64,000 nucleotides of DNA from Bartonella sp. M0177 (GTDB lineage Bacteria > Pseudomonadota > Alphaproteobacteria > Rhizobiales > Rhizobiaceae). The notes under the pieces are model-generated. The model saw nothing but the letters and a program-made list of their open reading frames with translations. It searched no databases and was not told the origin of the DNA. The stretch spans positions 744,001-808,000 of the forward strand of contig NZ_JACFOY010000001.1 in the NCBI RefSeq assembly GCF_016102285.1, written 5' to 3'. Position 1 is the stretch's first letter, and each line of letters starts with the position of its first letter. This document shows positions 27,918 through 38,069 of the stretch, piece after piece. The translations under genes were made by a program, and so were the position numbers.

Positions 27918-29117
27918 ATGGGAAAAGCAGTGATCAATCAACATCTGGTAAATGTCATGGCAAAGGCCGACCATTTGGCTTTCAACGCGATGTCGGCCGA
28001 TGGTGGCAGACTGTTGATTGATCAATCCTTGCTTCGTACAGAGGCTCAAAAAACAAGGGGAAGGGGAGCGGCGCTCAATCCCGCCGGAAGGTTCGAGAAA
28101 CAGTCAGGTGAACGGTTTTATGACGGTTGGGATCTGGATGAACAGCTTTCTCCGCTTCAAACATCTGTAGAAACCGAAAAAGCCCGTACAATTATTACCC
28201 ACAATGATTCGCCCGATATTTTCTTCGATCGGTCAATCAATCCTTATCGCGGATGCGAACATGGTTGTATTTATTGTTTTGCGCGCCCGACCCATTCTTA
28301 TATGGGGCTCTCGGCAGGGATTGATTTTGAAACAAAATTATTTGCCAAACCCGATGCGGCAAAACTTCTGGAACGGGAATTATCAAAACCCGGTTATAAG
28401 GTTCGGCCAATTGCTATCGGAACCAATACGGACCCTTATCAGTCAATCGAGAAAAAATGGCAGATTATGCGGCAAATTCTCGATGTATTGGATAAATGCA
28501 ACCATCCGGTTTGTATCACAACAAAATCGGCCCTTATTGTAAGGGATTGCGATATTCTTGAAAGAATGACTCAGCGAAAGCTTGTCCGTGTGGCTTTATC
28601 CATCACAACATTGGATAGAAGACTTGCCCGCCTCATGGAACCACGTGCTGCAACACCCGAGCGACGTTTATGGGCAATCAAGGAATTGACGAAAAGGGGC
28701 GTGCCCGTAAGCGTTATGATGGCGCCGGTTATCCCCGGATTGAATGACCACGAAATAGAAAATGTTTTGACGAGAGCGAAAGAGTCCGGTGCGATTGACG
28801 CTGGTTATGTCATGCTCAGACTACCTTATGAAGTTGCTCCGCTCTTTAAAGATTGGCTATTGCGCGAATATCCCGACCGTTACAGGCGGGTTATGCAGCT
28901 TCTGCGTGATATGCGCGGTGGCAAGGATTATGATGCGGATTGGAAAACACGTATGTCCGGCGAGGGGCCGTTTGCCAAACTCGTTGCCGACCGTTTTCGT
29001 CTGGCACGACAAAGACTGGGGTTGCATGAACGCCACCAAAAGCTCGAGAGCGGGCTTTTCAGACCACCGTTGAAAGTAGCAAAACAGTTGTCATTTCTTT
29101 TTGACGACAAAATTTGA
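27918..29117 (+). CDS. PA0069-family radical SAM protein
   Basis: A 399-residue radical SAM enzyme with CEHGCIYC at residues 113-120 (CX3CX2C; cysteines bind the 4Fe-4S cluster). The N-terminal RGRGAALNPAGRFE and the IGTNTDPYQSIEKKW segment are family-specific. It is related to spore photoproduct lyase and often called DNA repair photolyase, but its reaction is unproven. GGAAG lies before the ATG. rnhB follows in the same direction. Confidence 0.85.
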   Translation: MGKAVINQHLVNVMAKADHLAFNAMSADGGRLLIDQSLLRTEAQKTRGRGAALNPAGRFEKQSGERFYDGWDLDEQLSPLQTSVETEKARTIITHNDSPDIFFDRSINPYRGCEHGCIYCFARPTHSYMGLSAGIDFETKLFAKPDAAKLLERELSKPGYKVRPIAIGTNTDPYQSIEKKWQIMRQILDVLDKCNHPVCITTKSALIVRDCDILERMTQRKLVRVALSITTLDRRLARLMEPRAATPERRLWAIKELTKRGVPVSVMMAPVIPGLNDHEIENVLTRAKESGAIDAGYVMLRLPYEVAPLFKDWLLREYPDRYRRVMQLLRDMRGGKDYDADWKTRMSGEGPFAKLVADRFRLARQRLGLHERHQKLESGLFRPPLKVAKQLSFLFDDKI

Positions 29118-29190
29118 TGAACATTTTTTTCTGAACGTTTAAGAATTGCCGGACTTGCGCAAAAACTCTTGTAATGCGATTAGATTGTCC

Positions 29191-29847
29191 ATGTCTCACA
29201 AAAACAATGATTTGCCGCTATTTCACGATATTCCTTCAATCCCCGATTATTCGATCGAGGAACGTCTTATTGCAAAAGGCTATCAGAATATAGCCGGAGT
29301 GGACGAGGTCGGGCGGGGACCTCTGGCCGGTCCTGTGGTGACGGCTGCGGTCATTCTTGACCGGAATAATATACCCGACGGCTTAAATGATTCCAAAAAG
29401 CTTTCGGCAAAGAAACGCGAAGCACTTTATGACGGGATTTTGCGTTCGGCATTGGCAGTATCTATTTGCAGCCTGTCGGCAATTGAAATTGATCGCACAG
29501 ATATCAGAAAAGCAGCACTCGAAGCCATGAGACGATCGGTATGTTGCCTTTCTGTCAAAGCAGATTATGTACTGGTTGACGGGCGCGATATTCCCCCGAA
29601 ACTTGTTTATCCCGCTCAGGCACTGGTAAAAGGTGACGGGCGCTCCCAATCTATTGCGGCAGCGTCTATTATCGCGAAAGTAACGCGTGACCGGCTAATG
29701 GAAAAAGTGGGAGAAGTTTATCCTGCTTACGGTTTTGAAAAACATGCCGGATATGCAACAGCATTCCACCGCGCAGCAATAGAACATGAAGGGCCGGTCA
29801 AAAGATTGCATCGCTTCAGTTTTGCCCCGATCAAGGGTGCGTTCTAG
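29191..29847 (+). CDS. rnhB: Ribonuclease HII
   Basis: A 218-residue type 2 RNase H that removes ribonucleotides from DNA. The active site DEDD set starts with [16 protein letters not shown] near residue 35 and includes [27 protein letters not shown] is diagnostic. ATG 29191 is chosen; an in-frame TTG at 29146 would add 15 residues without homology. A gene for the type 1 enzyme (rnhA) is also present at 58.8 kb. Confidence 0.95.
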   Translation: MSHKNNDLPLFHDIPSIPDYSIEERLIAKGYQNIAGVDEVGRGPLAGPVVTAAVILDRNNIPDGLNDSKKLSAKKREALYDGILRSALAVSICSLSAIEIDRTDIRKAALEAMRRSVCCLSVKADYVLVDGRDIPPKLVYPAQALVKGDGRSQSIAAASIIAKVTRDRLMEKVGEVYPAYGFEKHAGYATAFHRAAIEHEGPVKRLHRFSFAPIKGAF

Positions 29848-29856
29848 AGGATTGAT

Positions 29857-30819
29857 ATGATGATTATTCTTGCCTCGTCAAAAGACGCTGTTTCAATGGC
29901 TGTTTCCTATCTTGATAAAGGGGAGCTCGTGGCTTTGCCGACCGAGACTGTCTACGGGCTTGCGGCCGATGCTACAAATGGAAAAGCGGTTGCCAATATA
30001 TTCAAAACCAAAGGACGCCCCCAATTCAACCCGCTTATTGCGCATGTCAGCGGTATGGATATGGCGGGCGATATTGTCGAGATTGACGAGATTTCGAAAA
30101 AGCTGATGGACGCTTTCTGGCCGGGGCCTTTAACATTCGTTTTACCGCTTAAAAATAAAACTTCGATAGATCCGCTTACCAGTGCAGGTTTGAAGACTTT
30201 GGCAGTTCGCAATCCTGTCGGTATCTTCGCAACAATAGTAAAAGAACTTGGTCGGCCGGTTGCAGCACCGAGCGCAAATATTTCCGGCCGTTTGAGCAGC
30301 ACAACTGCACAGGATGTTGCTGATATGTTTGGTGAAACAGTGCCGCTTATCATTGATGGTGGTCCGACACGTGTCGGTGTTGAATCCACCATTATCAAGG
30401 TAGTGGGTGACCATATTTATCTGCTTCGTCCGGGTGGGCTTGCGCCCGAGAAAATTGAAAAACGAATAGGGATCAAGCTTGAAAGGGTAGACCAGCGAGC
30501 GGCCATTGAAGCGCCGGGCATGTTGAAATCCCATTATGCACCCAATGCATTTGTGAGACTTGATGCCAAGGACGTGAAAAACGGAGAAGCACTTTTAGCC
30601 TTTGGAAAACAACAAACCATAAATGCCGGAAATGCTGTGGCAACGCTCAATTTGAGCGAAAGAGGCAATCTTGAGGAGGCAGCCGCAAATCTGTTCCATT
30701 ATTTAAAGGAACTTGATAGAAAAGATGTTAAATGTATAGCTGTCGAGCCGATACCCTTTACCGGCTTGGGCGAGGCTATCAATGACCGGCTTCAACGCGC
30801 GGCAGCACCAAGGAAATAG
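29857..30819 (+). CDS. L-threonylcarbamoyladenylate synthase (Sua5/TsaC type)
   Basis: A 320-residue protein that makes threonylcarbamoyl-AMP from threonine, bicarbonate and ATP for the t6A37 modification of tRNA. The YrdC domain holds LVALPTETVYGLAADA and KTKGRPQFNPL; PSANISGRLS and RPGGLAPE follow. A C-terminal extension of about 110 residues makes it the longer Sua5 form. It starts 9 bases after rnhB and ends 2 bases before the FAD oxidoreductase, an operon-like arrangement. Confidence 0.93.
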   Translation: MMIILASSKDAVSMAVSYLDKGELVALPTETVYGLAADATNGKAVANIFKTKGRPQFNPLIAHVSGMDMAGDIVEIDEISKKLMDAFWPGPLTFVLPLKNKTSIDPLTSAGLKTLAVRNPVGIFATIVKELGRPVAAPSANISGRLSSTTAQDVADMFGETVPLIIDGGPTRVGVESTIIKVVGDHIYLLRPGGLAPEKIEKRIGIKLERVDQRAAIEAPGMLKSHYAPNAFVRLDAKDVKNGEALLAFGKQQTINAGNAVATLNLSERGNLEEAAANLFHYLKELDRKDVKCIAVEPIPFTGLGEAINDRLQRAAAPRK

Positions 30820-30821
30820 AA

Positions 30822-32234
30822 ATGATAGACAAAAAGCTGATTGAACGTTTTATAGAAATTGTCGGTGTCAATCACGCTTTGGTAGATCAGGATGTGATTT
30901 CATCCTATCTTGTCGAACAACGCGGTCTTTATCATGGGCGCACCCCGCTTGTATTGCGCCCGTCCTCTCCAAAAGAAGTTTCGGAAATTATGAAACTTGC
31001 AAGCGCAACCGGAACGCCCATAGTTCCACAAGGGGGAAATACCGGTCTTGTCGGGGCGCAACAACCAGATGAAAGTGCTAACGAGATTATTGTTTCTATG
31101 GAGCGGTTGAACAGGATCCGCTCGATTGATGTCGAAGGTAATCTGGCATTGGTCGAAGCCGGAGTGGTTCTCCATACATTACAGGAAAAAGTTGACGAGA
31201 GGGGCCGCTTTTTTCCTTTATCACTTGGCTCGGAAGGCTCTTGCCAGATTGGCGGAAATCTTTCCTCCAATGCCGGTGGCACGGGTGTTCTTGCCTATGG
31301 CAATACGCGCGAACTTTGTCTGGGGCTTGAAGTTGTTCTGCCGGATGGCCGCATTCTCGACGATTTGCGCTATGTCAAAAAAGATAATAGCGGCTATGAT
31401 TTGAAAGACCTGTTTATCGGCGCTGAAGGAACGCTTGGTATTATCACCGCTGCCGTTATGAAGCTTTTTCCGAAACCGCAAGGAAAAGCGGTTGCCTATG
31501 CGGGCATGAAAAGTCCGGAAAAAGCGTTAGAGCTTCTGCTTCTTGCCCAGAAAAAAGCCGGTTCCATGCTTACCGGTTTTGAACTTATGGCAAAGGTTGG
31601 GATGGAAATGTCTTTGCGCTACGTCAAAGGCGCTCATGCTCCGCTCGAGCATGAAAGTGAATGGTATGTGCTTCTTGATCTTTCTTCTTCCCATAGTGAC
31701 GGTGAAGCGGGAAATAAGATGGAAGATATTCTGGCAGATGCACTTCAACAGGGAATTATAGAAGATGCATCCATTGCCCAATCAGTAGGCCAGCAGAAGG
31801 AATTTTGGCGGCTTCGCGAAGATATGTCACCGGCCCAGAAATTGGAGGGCGGTTCGATCAAACATGATATTTCGGTTCCGATTGCCTCAATTCCCGATTT
31901 TATCAGCGAGGCGGCAAAAATTATTGAAGCGATCTCGTCCGGTGCCCGCATTGTCTGCTTTGGTCATATGGGCGATGGTAACCTGCATTATAATGTCTCG
32001 CAGCCGGTTGGTGCGGACAAGCAAGCCTATCTTTCCCTTTGGGGGGAAATGAATCATCGTATCCATACATTGGTTATGAGTTATAATGGTTCATTCTCGG
32101 CCGAACATGGCATAGGACAATTAAAGCGCAAGGAGCTCGTTGCCTTCAAATCTCCGGTAGCACTTTCTCTCATGCGCTCGATCAAACAGCTATTTGACCC
32201 TAAAAACATTATGAATCCGGGAAAAATGCTATAA
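30822..32234 (+). CDS. FAD-linked 2-hydroxyacid oxidoreductase (GlcD/D2HGDH type)
   Basis: A 470-residue FAD-dependent enzyme of the FAD_binding_4 / FAD-oxidase C family. The PP-loop region is IVPQGGNTGLVGAQQPD near residue 67, with GGNLSSNAGGTGVLAYGN near residue 144. C-terminal GHMGDGNLHYN and EHGIGQLKR are the metal and catalytic motifs of D-lactate or D-2-hydroxyglutarate dehydrogenases. The closest substrate is not certain. It is the last gene of the rnhB-sua5 run. Confidence 0.85.
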   Translation: MIDKKLIERFIEIVGVNHALVDQDVISSYLVEQRGLYHGRTPLVLRPSSPKEVSEIMKLASATGTPIVPQGGNTGLVGAQQPDESANEIIVSMERLNRIRSIDVEGNLALVEAGVVLHTLQEKVDERGRFFPLSLGSEGSCQIGGNLSSNAGGTGVLAYGNTRELCLGLEVVLPDGRILDDLRYVKKDNSGYDLKDLFIGAEGTLGIITAAVMKLFPKPQGKAVAYAGMKSPEKALELLLLAQKKAGSMLTGFELMAKVGMEMSLRYVKGAHAPLEHESEWYVLLDLSSSHSDGEAGNKMEDILADALQQGIIEDASIAQSVGQQKEFWRLREDMSPAQKLEGGSIKHDISVPIASIPDFISEAAKIIEAISSGARIVCFGHMGDGNLHYNVSQPVGADKQAYLSLWGEMNHRIHTLVMSYNGSFSAEHGIGQLKRKELVAFKSPVALSLMRSIKQLFDPKNIMNPGKML

Positions 32235-32387
32235 GTTTTGGTGAATAATAACTTAAAGTGCTGTTTGTAATTCGATAACCAAAAAACAAACCAATAATTT
32301 TTTAACCTAACCTTTTAACAAACCGATTAACAAACCCCGCTATGGTGGTTCCCGATTGAATTGACGAGGATATTGGGGACGAATTCT

Positions 32388-32924
32388 ATGGCCACTCAAT
32401 GGGCTAATCGCGCAAAAGCAGGACTTGAACTCAGGCTGGACCCCTGCCATCTGCCACAATATGTTTCTTTCGACGTGCAAGGCAAAACTGTTGTCTGCTC
32501 GTTGAACGAACGTGGTGCGGCGTTAAAAATCGAAAATGGAAGCAGTACTTCACGTGTGTCGCGTCTGGTACTTGCCCATCAATTCAGAGGCGTTGCAGCG
32601 CGCGCTGTCATAACCTCTTCAGGGCAAAAAGCGGTTTCACTTGAACTCTTGCATCGAAATCATGAAGCCTGCGTACCACTTCTGGTTTCGCGTGATCTGG
32701 ATGATGTGCTCCTCGACTGGCGCCTTTGGGCAGATATTTATGATCTTCCAATGTTGCTCGTTAATGATGATGGAACGGTTATCCCTGTCAAGGATCGGTC
32801 GCCACTCGAGCATTTTTTCGGTAAAAAGCCGCATGAGAACAAGCGGAAAAACTTTCTATTGAGATGCCGCGGTTACTCCTTGGGAATAAGACTGGTTATC
32901 AACAATCAGGTCATGCTCGGATAA
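32388..32924 (+). CDS. DUF6101 family protein
   Basis: A 178-residue soluble protein matching DUF6101, a family limited to Rhizobiales and relatives with no known role. LELRLDPCHLPQYVSF at the start and the central SRLVLAHQFRGVAARA are typical. ATG 32388 has GGGGA upstream; a TTG at 32361 would add 9 residues. Three TTAAC elements lie at 32302-32331 in the upstream region and resemble CtrA half sites with non-standard spacing. The following gap, 32925-33257, shows no gene. Confidence 0.75.
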   Translation: MATQWANRAKAGLELRLDPCHLPQYVSFDVQGKTVVCSLNERGAALKIENGSSTSRVSRLVLAHQFRGVAARAVITSSGQKAVSLELLHRNHEACVPLLVSRDLDDVLLDWRLWADIYDLPMLLVNDDGTVIPVKDRSPLEHFFGKKPHENKRKNFLLRCRGYSLGIRLVINNQVMLG

Positions 32925-33257
32925 GACCATTTTGCAAAATTGTTTCCGGAAAGGGGGGTGCTTCTTGCGGTTAAGAGGCATTGTTGGAGCAAGAGCGGGG
33001 AGCGATCGCCTTTTTGCTTTGCTTGAACCATTTACGAGAAGCCCGGAAGTCCTTATAAAAAACCTTGCTTGATCAAAAAGCTCTTTTTCGGCAAGCTTAT
33101 TCACAGAAACCGGTTATAGCTCATAATAGTCGGTTGGCTGTTCCAATAAAAAATACGCGAAATTTTTCCTGAATAAATTTTCCCTAACAAAATTTTTTTT
33201 GCCATTTGACAATTGACCGGTGTTAAGCTTACCAGCAAGATATGTCCGGAGGATTGA

Positions 33258-33800
33258 ATGACGCGGCAGATTGTTTTTATACTTGATAAGCATGATGCGA
33301 TCGAGGCACTCAAAGCCTATTATCGCGACCATGCGCTATCGAGACAGACATTGATCCGGCTCCTCCTGCTGTGGATTGTCGCTGTGGCTTTGATGTCGGC
33401 TGTTCTTGTGATGATTGACGGAGCCGACTGGTATCAGAATTGGGGTCATTCGCTTTATCGTATTTCAGCCATTTATGCTGCGATTATCATTGCTATCTGG
33501 GCATTGAACTATTTTGTTCTTATCCCACACCATGTCCAACAATTGGTGAAAAATGACAAGCAGATCGGGCTTGAACAAACATGGGTATGGGATGACCACG
33601 CAGTAGCAATAAAGAGCTCCTATATCCGCGGGACATACCCGTTCCGTTTATTTTCCGGCTGGCGGGAATATCCCACTTTTATTGCCCTTTATATATCGCC
33701 GAAGAAATTCAACGTATTGCCGAAAGCTCCCATAAATGACGAGCAATTGGAAGATCTGCGCACTATTTTTAAACGCGAAATAGCGGCTGAAGAAAAATAG
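33258..33800 (+). CDS. YcxB-like membrane protein
   Basis: A 180-residue protein with two helices (about residues 33-52 and 68-88), then a cytoplasmic domain with TWVWDDHAVAIKS and the segment FIALYISPKKFNVLPKAP. This is the usual plan of YcxB-like domain proteins, whose role is unknown. Strong GGAGG ribosome site. It is a single gene; a 437-base gap follows before convergent purD. Confidence 0.7.
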   Translation: MTRQIVFILDKHDAIEALKAYYRDHALSRQTLIRLLLLWIVAVALMSAVLVMIDGADWYQNWGHSLYRISAIYAAIIIAIWALNYFVLIPHHVQQLVKNDKQIGLEQTWVWDDHAVAIKSSYIRGTYPFRLFSGWREYPTFIALYISPKKFNVLPKAPINDEQLEDLRTIFKREIAAEEK

Positions 33801-34237
33801 ATTTTCGTGTTTTTGTAAAAATTTCAAAGACCAACTGACAGATAGTCTAAAATGACAGGAACCGACGCTTTAAGAACAGCATGTTCTGATGATCATCGGC
33901 AAAAGCTCGCTCTTAAGAAAACCGATTATAAAATCTGAAAAGTACAAAAGTCCGAAAAATTCGTTTTAAAATCTCACCGGTATCGGACAAATCCGCACTC
34001 TCGAATTTCTTGATGCTTTTTGAAAAAACGCTTCTCTCTCTGTTTATAAAACGGACGTCCGTTTCGCTTTGAATTCCGTAGAGGTTATGATTATCCCACA
34101 AAGCTATAGCGCACAAAACTTGGCTATCGGTTTTGATGCGATGCATTCGATTTTTCGAATGTGGTATCAAGACGACCGAACAAATCGCTACCTACAAGGA
34201 GCGCTATTTGATTTATCGCGTCCCGAGTGCTGAAATT
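33801..34237. other. Gap with no supported gene between the YcxB-like gene and purD
   Basis: Apart from a 16-bp palindrome at 34049-34064, I see nothing to support here. An 85-codon minus-strand frame exists at 33913-34170 but has no recognisable domain and no good ribosome site. Confidence 0.5.
34049..34064. promoter_or_regulatory. Perfect 16-bp palindrome, operator-like
   Basis: AAACGGACGTCCGTTT is a perfect palindrome of the kind bound by dimeric regulators such as TetR-family repressors. It lies in a gap with no adjacent regulator gene and is not close to an obvious start codon, so its target is unclear. Confidence 0.4.
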
Positions 34238-35524
34238 TCAGTTTGCTTTAGATTCTTCCCGTTCAATGGCACGCCAGCCGATATCATGGCGATAAAATCC
34301 TTCGGGCCAATCGATCAATTTTATTGCCTGATAGGCTTTCTGTTGCGCCTCTTTTACTGTTTTGCCGGTTGCTGTAACATTCAAAACCCTGCCGCCATTG
34401 GCGATGATTTTTCCGTCTTTCAAAGCGGTACCGGCGTGAAAAACTTTGACGTCAGGCAGTTTATCCGCTTTTTCTATGCCGGAAATAATGCTTCCTCGTG
34501 TCGGCGCTTCAGGATAACCTTTCGCTGCCATAACCACAGTCAAAGCTTTGTCAGTGCTCCAGTCAAGTTTGACATTTTCGAGTTTACCTTTTGCAACAGA
34601 ATAGAGGACGGGCAGAAGATCACTTTTTAGCCGCATCAGCAAAACCTGACATTCAGGGTCACCGAAGCGGACATTGAATTCGATCAGTTCAGGGCCTTTT
34701 TTTGTAATCATCAAGCCCACAAACAGAACGCCGCTGAATGGGCAACCAAGATCGGCCATGCCACGAATGGTCGGCTTTACGATTTCATTCATAACGCGCT
34801 TTGTCATATCGTCGGTCATGACAGGCGCCGGTGAATAGGCTCCCATGCCACCGGTATTGGCTCCCTTATCGCCATCACCAACACGTTTATGATCTTGTGC
34901 AGAGCCAAAAGGAATGGCTGTTTTTCCGTCACAAAGGCAAAAGAAACTCGCCTCTTCACCATCAAGAAATTCTTCCACAACAATTTCAATTCCGGCTTTT
35001 CCGAAGGTCCCGTCAAAGCAGGCATCAACAGCGCGAAATGCTTCCCCGATTGTGGTTGCAACAGTGACACCTTTACCGGCAGCCAAACCATCGGCTTTAA
35101 TGACAATCGGCGCGCCTTTCTTTTCAATGTAGTTTTTGGCTTTTTCAGCATTATCAAAGCGCTGGTAGTCACCGGTCGGAATATTGTATTTGGCGCACAA
35201 GTCTTTGGTAAAACCTTTGGAGCCTTCAAGCCGTGCGGCGAGTTTATTTGGCCCGACAACAAGAAGTCCGGCATCGCGAAGGGCATCTGCAAGGCCGTCA
35301 ACGAGCGGAGCTTCCGGTCCGACGATAACGAGCTCCACAGTATTTTTCTTGCAAAATTCGACGACAGCCTTATGGTTTTTTACATCAAGTTCGATATTAT
35401 CGGCCAATTCGAGTGTTCCGGGATTTCCGGGTGCACAAAAGAGCTTGCCAAGAAGGGGAGAGGACGAAATTTTATATGCCAATGCATGTTCGCGTCCGCC
35501 TGAACCGATGAGAAGAACGTTCAT
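34238..35524 (-). CDS. purD: Phosphoribosylamine-glycine ligase
   Basis: A 428-residue ATP-grasp enzyme that joins glycine to phosphoribosylamine in purine synthesis. N-terminal [17 protein letters not shown], the [15 protein letters not shown] segment, [10 protein letters not shown] in the ATP-grasp fold, and [12 protein letters not shown] as metal site are all present. Length is normal. It is transcribed divergently from ubiA, with 92 bases between the two starts. Confidence 0.97.
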   Translation of the reverse strand: MNVLLIGSGGREHALAYKISSSPLLGKLFCAPGNPGTLELADNIELDVKNHKAVVEFCKKNTVELVIVGPEAPLVDGLADALRDAGLLVVGPNKLAARLEGSKGFTKDLCAKYNIPTGDYQRFDNAEKAKNYIEKKGAPIVIKADGLAAGKGVTVATTIGEAFRAVDACFDGTFGKAGIEIVVEEFLDGEEASFFCLCDGKTAIPFGSAQDHKRVGDGDKGANTGGMGAYSPAPVMTDDMTKRVMNEIVKPTIRGMADLGCPFSGVLFVGLMITKKGPELIEFNVRFGDPECQVLLMRLKSDLLPVLYSVAKGKLENVKLDWSTDKALTVVMAAKGYPEAPTRGSIISGIEKADKLPDVKVFHAGTALKDGKIIANGGRVLNVTATGKTVKEAQQKAYQAIKLIDWPEGFYRHDIGWRAIEREESKAN

Positions 35525-35616
35525 TGCTTGCTCCTGCTGAAGAAGATGTTAAAACCCTTACTCTTGTCATAGAAACGAAATGCTTTAGCTTCAAGGTAAA
35601 AGGTGTGCTGTTATAA

Positions 35617-36633
35617 ATGGTAAACAACAAAAATATTGCTTGCGAAAGCTTGAGCACTGACGAAAAACTTCAACAACGAGGTGTGAGAGGACGTGTCTTT
35701 GATGCGCCGTCAGGGCACTGGGTCTATCGTTTGTTGCCGCGTTCTCTATGGCCATACGCCCAGTTGTCACGTTGGGACAGACCAATCGGTTGGAAACTTC
35801 TTATGTGGCCGTGTTTCTGGTCGTTAATTCTGGCTATGGATGCAAAAGGCTTTGATTCTCACTCGCACCCATATCCGGTTGCCTTGGCGATATGGTACCT
35901 TTTTCTTTTCTTTATCGGTGCGGTCGCCATGCGGGGCGCAGGGTGCACATGGAATGATCTTGTTGACCAGAAAATCGACAATAAAGTGGAACGCACACGT
36001 TCAAGGCCTTTGCCATCGGGGCAGGTCAGCCGTCTACAGGCGAAAATCTTTATGGGGCTGCAATGTCTCGTCGGGCTTATCGTACTGGTGCAATTCAATC
36101 TGTTCAGCATTATTTTAGGTGTTTCATCGCTTGTTATTGTTGCAATCTACCCGTTTATGAAACGTGTGACATACTGGCCGCAATTTTTTTTAGGTCTTGC
36201 CTTCAATTGGGGGGCTCTGATGGGATGGGCCACGATTTACGGTCGTCTTGATTATGCACCTTTGAGCCTTTATTTCGGCTCGGTTTTATGGACGATAGGC
36301 TATGACACGATCTATGCCCATCAAGATAAAGAAGATGATGCGATTGTCGGTGTACGCTCGACTGCAAGACTTTTTGGTGAAAAAACCAAAGCCGCACTTA
36401 TCGTTCTTTATGGCGGATTTATTTTACTGAGCCTTGCTGCATTTCTTTTGGCCGGTGTGCCGACATTGGCCTATCTTGGCCTTTTACTTGCGGCTATTCA
36501 CATGTTTTACCAAATTATCACAATCGATATCGATAATAATAGCGAGTGCCTGAGACTGTTCAAATCTAATTCGACAGTCGGCTGTTTAATCTTCCTTGGC
36601 CTCGTTCTTGGAGCAGCAGTACGTTATTTCTAA
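35617..36633 (+). CDS. ubiA: 4-hydroxybenzoate polyprenyltransferase
   Basis: A 338-residue membrane prenyltransferase that attaches the polyprenyl tail to 4-hydroxybenzoate in ubiquinone synthesis. The two Asp-rich motifs are WNDLVDQKIDNKVERTRSRP near residue 112 and YDTIYAHQDKEDDAIVG near residue 229. Eight or nine helices are apparent. The N-terminal 60 residues form a cytoplasmic extension usual for Rhizobiales. It uses the chain made by the polyprenyl diphosphate synthase at 14.5 kb. Confidence 0.94.
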   Translation: MVNNKNIACESLSTDEKLQQRGVRGRVFDAPSGHWVYRLLPRSLWPYAQLSRWDRPIGWKLLMWPCFWSLILAMDAKGFDSHSHPYPVALAIWYLFLFFIGAVAMRGAGCTWNDLVDQKIDNKVERTRSRPLPSGQVSRLQAKIFMGLQCLVGLIVLVQFNLFSIILGVSSLVIVAIYPFMKRVTYWPQFFLGLAFNWGALMGWATIYGRLDYAPLSLYFGSVLWTIGYDTIYAHQDKEDDAIVGVRSTARLFGEKTKAALIVLYGGFILLSLAAFLLAGVPTLAYLGLLLAAIHMFYQIITIDIDNNSECLRLFKSNSTVGCLIFLGLVLGAAVRYF

Positions 36634-36727
36634 GAACAAACATTGCCGATAAGTGAAGCAGAGCTTCTTAAAAGCCGGATTTAAACCGTTCGGCTTGCCG
36701 AAAAGTTTTGCCGATTAAAGAGAATGC

Positions 36728-37351
36728 TCAAGGGTATAAACGGTGTTTTTCCCACGATTTTGCATCAGGCGAAGGACGGGAAAAAACCACGCGGTCATGA
36801 AGCCTGAAAGGTCTGTCGTGCCAGAATTCGATTGAAAGCGGTTTGATTCTGAAGCCGGACCAGTAAGGTGGACGGGGTATATTGCCGATGGCGTATTTTG
36901 CCGTGTATTCGGCAACAGCCTTTTCCAATGCAAAGCGGCTTTCGAGGGGGCGTGATTGTTTTGATGCCCAAGCACCGATGCGGCTGCCACGTGCACGTGA
37001 TTGATAATAGGCATCAGCTTCTTCGTCACTTACCTTTTCAACCAGTCCGCGCACTCTGACTTGTCTGCGCAACGATTTCCAGTGAAAACATAATGCGGCC
37101 TTCATAGAAGAAAGGATTTCCCGTCCCTTATTGCTTTCATAATTTGTATAGAAGACAAATCCGTCTGCACCAAAAGCTTTCAAAAGGACCATACGCACAT
37201 CTGGAAGGCCCGTCGGGTCTACTGTAGCAACTGCCATAGCATTCGGGTCGTTAATTTCGCTTTTTGTTGCATCTTCCATCCAAATTTTAAAAAGTGCAAA
37301 AGGTTCATTTGCCTCGACAAAGTCACCACTTGTTAACGTTTCATCTGTCAT
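36728..37351 (-). CDS. pdxH: Pyridoxamine 5'-phosphate oxidase
   Basis: A 207-residue FMN enzyme that makes pyridoxal phosphate, the last step of the B6 pathway and salvage. [20 protein letters not shown] and [15 protein letters not shown] form the FMN and substrate sites, and the C-terminal [11 protein letters not shown] with WEKHRLYP is invariant in the family. It is convergent with ubiA and divergent from the lipoprotein gene. Confidence 0.97.
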   Translation of the reverse strand: MTDETLTSGDFVEANEPFALFKIWMEDATKSEINDPNAMAVATVDPTGLPDVRMVLLKAFGADGFVFYTNYESNKGREILSSMKAALCFHWKSLRRQVRVRGLVEKVSDEEADAYYQSRARGSRIGAWASKQSRPLESRFALEKAVAEYTAKYAIGNIPRPPYWSGFRIKPLSIEFWHDRPFRLHDRVVFSRPSPDAKSWEKHRLYP

Positions 37352-37427
37352 AATGCACCCGAGTTATGTGTTTTCTGTATAATAGCGTGTTGTCAAACTA
37401 CCTGGCCGACGCGGAAAAAAGTGGACT

Positions 37428-37895
37428 ATGGAAGCTTTTTTTAATTTGATAAGCCGGCTTGGTCGTTTTGTTATTTTTGTCACGATCACTTGGTTATTGC
37501 AAGGCTGTATCATATCAGGTGACAAACTTGATAAAATGGGCGCTGCTGCCACGCCTGAAAATTCCGTCGATTATTCGATGACGACCGGCTCGGTGGCCTC
37601 ACAAACCGCATTGACGAGCGACCCGATTATTCTCTCCGACCAACTTGTTATTCGCGACGAAATCAAGGCAATTGAAAACGTGAACACTTCTCCTAAAGAA
37701 GTGAAGTGGGATAATACTATAACGGGAAGCGAGGGAACGATCAGTTCGATTGTCGAAAGTAAAGATAAGGGGCGTAAATGCCGCAAGTTCCAGACGACCC
37801 GTTCGGCTTATGACGGAGAAAATCTCTATCACGGTGAAATCTGTGAAATGGCTCCCGATGTCTGGACAATGACCACCTTCGATATGGCTCATTAA
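37428..37895 (+). CDS. RT0821/Lpp0805-type surface protein, putative lipoprotein
   Basis: A 155-residue exported protein. The N-terminus has a hydrophobic segment ending in LLQGC, a reasonable lipobox with Cys 27. The C-terminal domain, with VKWDNTITGSEGTISSI then CRKFQTTRSAYDGE, matches the small surface-antigen domain named after RT0821/Lpp0805 and is common in Rhizobiales. Function unknown; probably an outer-membrane or periplasmic lipoprotein. A DnaJ-type gene follows. Confidence 0.75.
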   Translation: MEAFFNLISRLGRFVIFVTITWLLQGCIISGDKLDKMGAAATPENSVDYSMTTGSVASQTALTSDPIILSDQLVIRDEIKAIENVNTSPKEVKWDNTITGSEGTISSIVESKDKGRKCRKFQTTRSAYDGENLYHGEICEMAPDVWTMTTFDMAH

Positions 37896-38069
37896 TGTCC
37901 ACGTCTGCTTTGTTCAAAAACCACTTAAAAAAACATGAAATGATCTGGTATTTTTGCTCTTTCATAGGCATATAGAGAATGAGGTATTTTTCTGCCCTTC
38001 GAGGTGGAACAGATTTTTATAAAGCCGTCTTGGGGGAATGCCCTTTTTTCGGCTGGAAAGAGGATAAAT

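Noticed and set aside
33913-34170. An 85-codon minus-strand frame in the gap before purD
   Set aside because: No domain, no good ribosome site, and atypical composition; not supported beyond being open.
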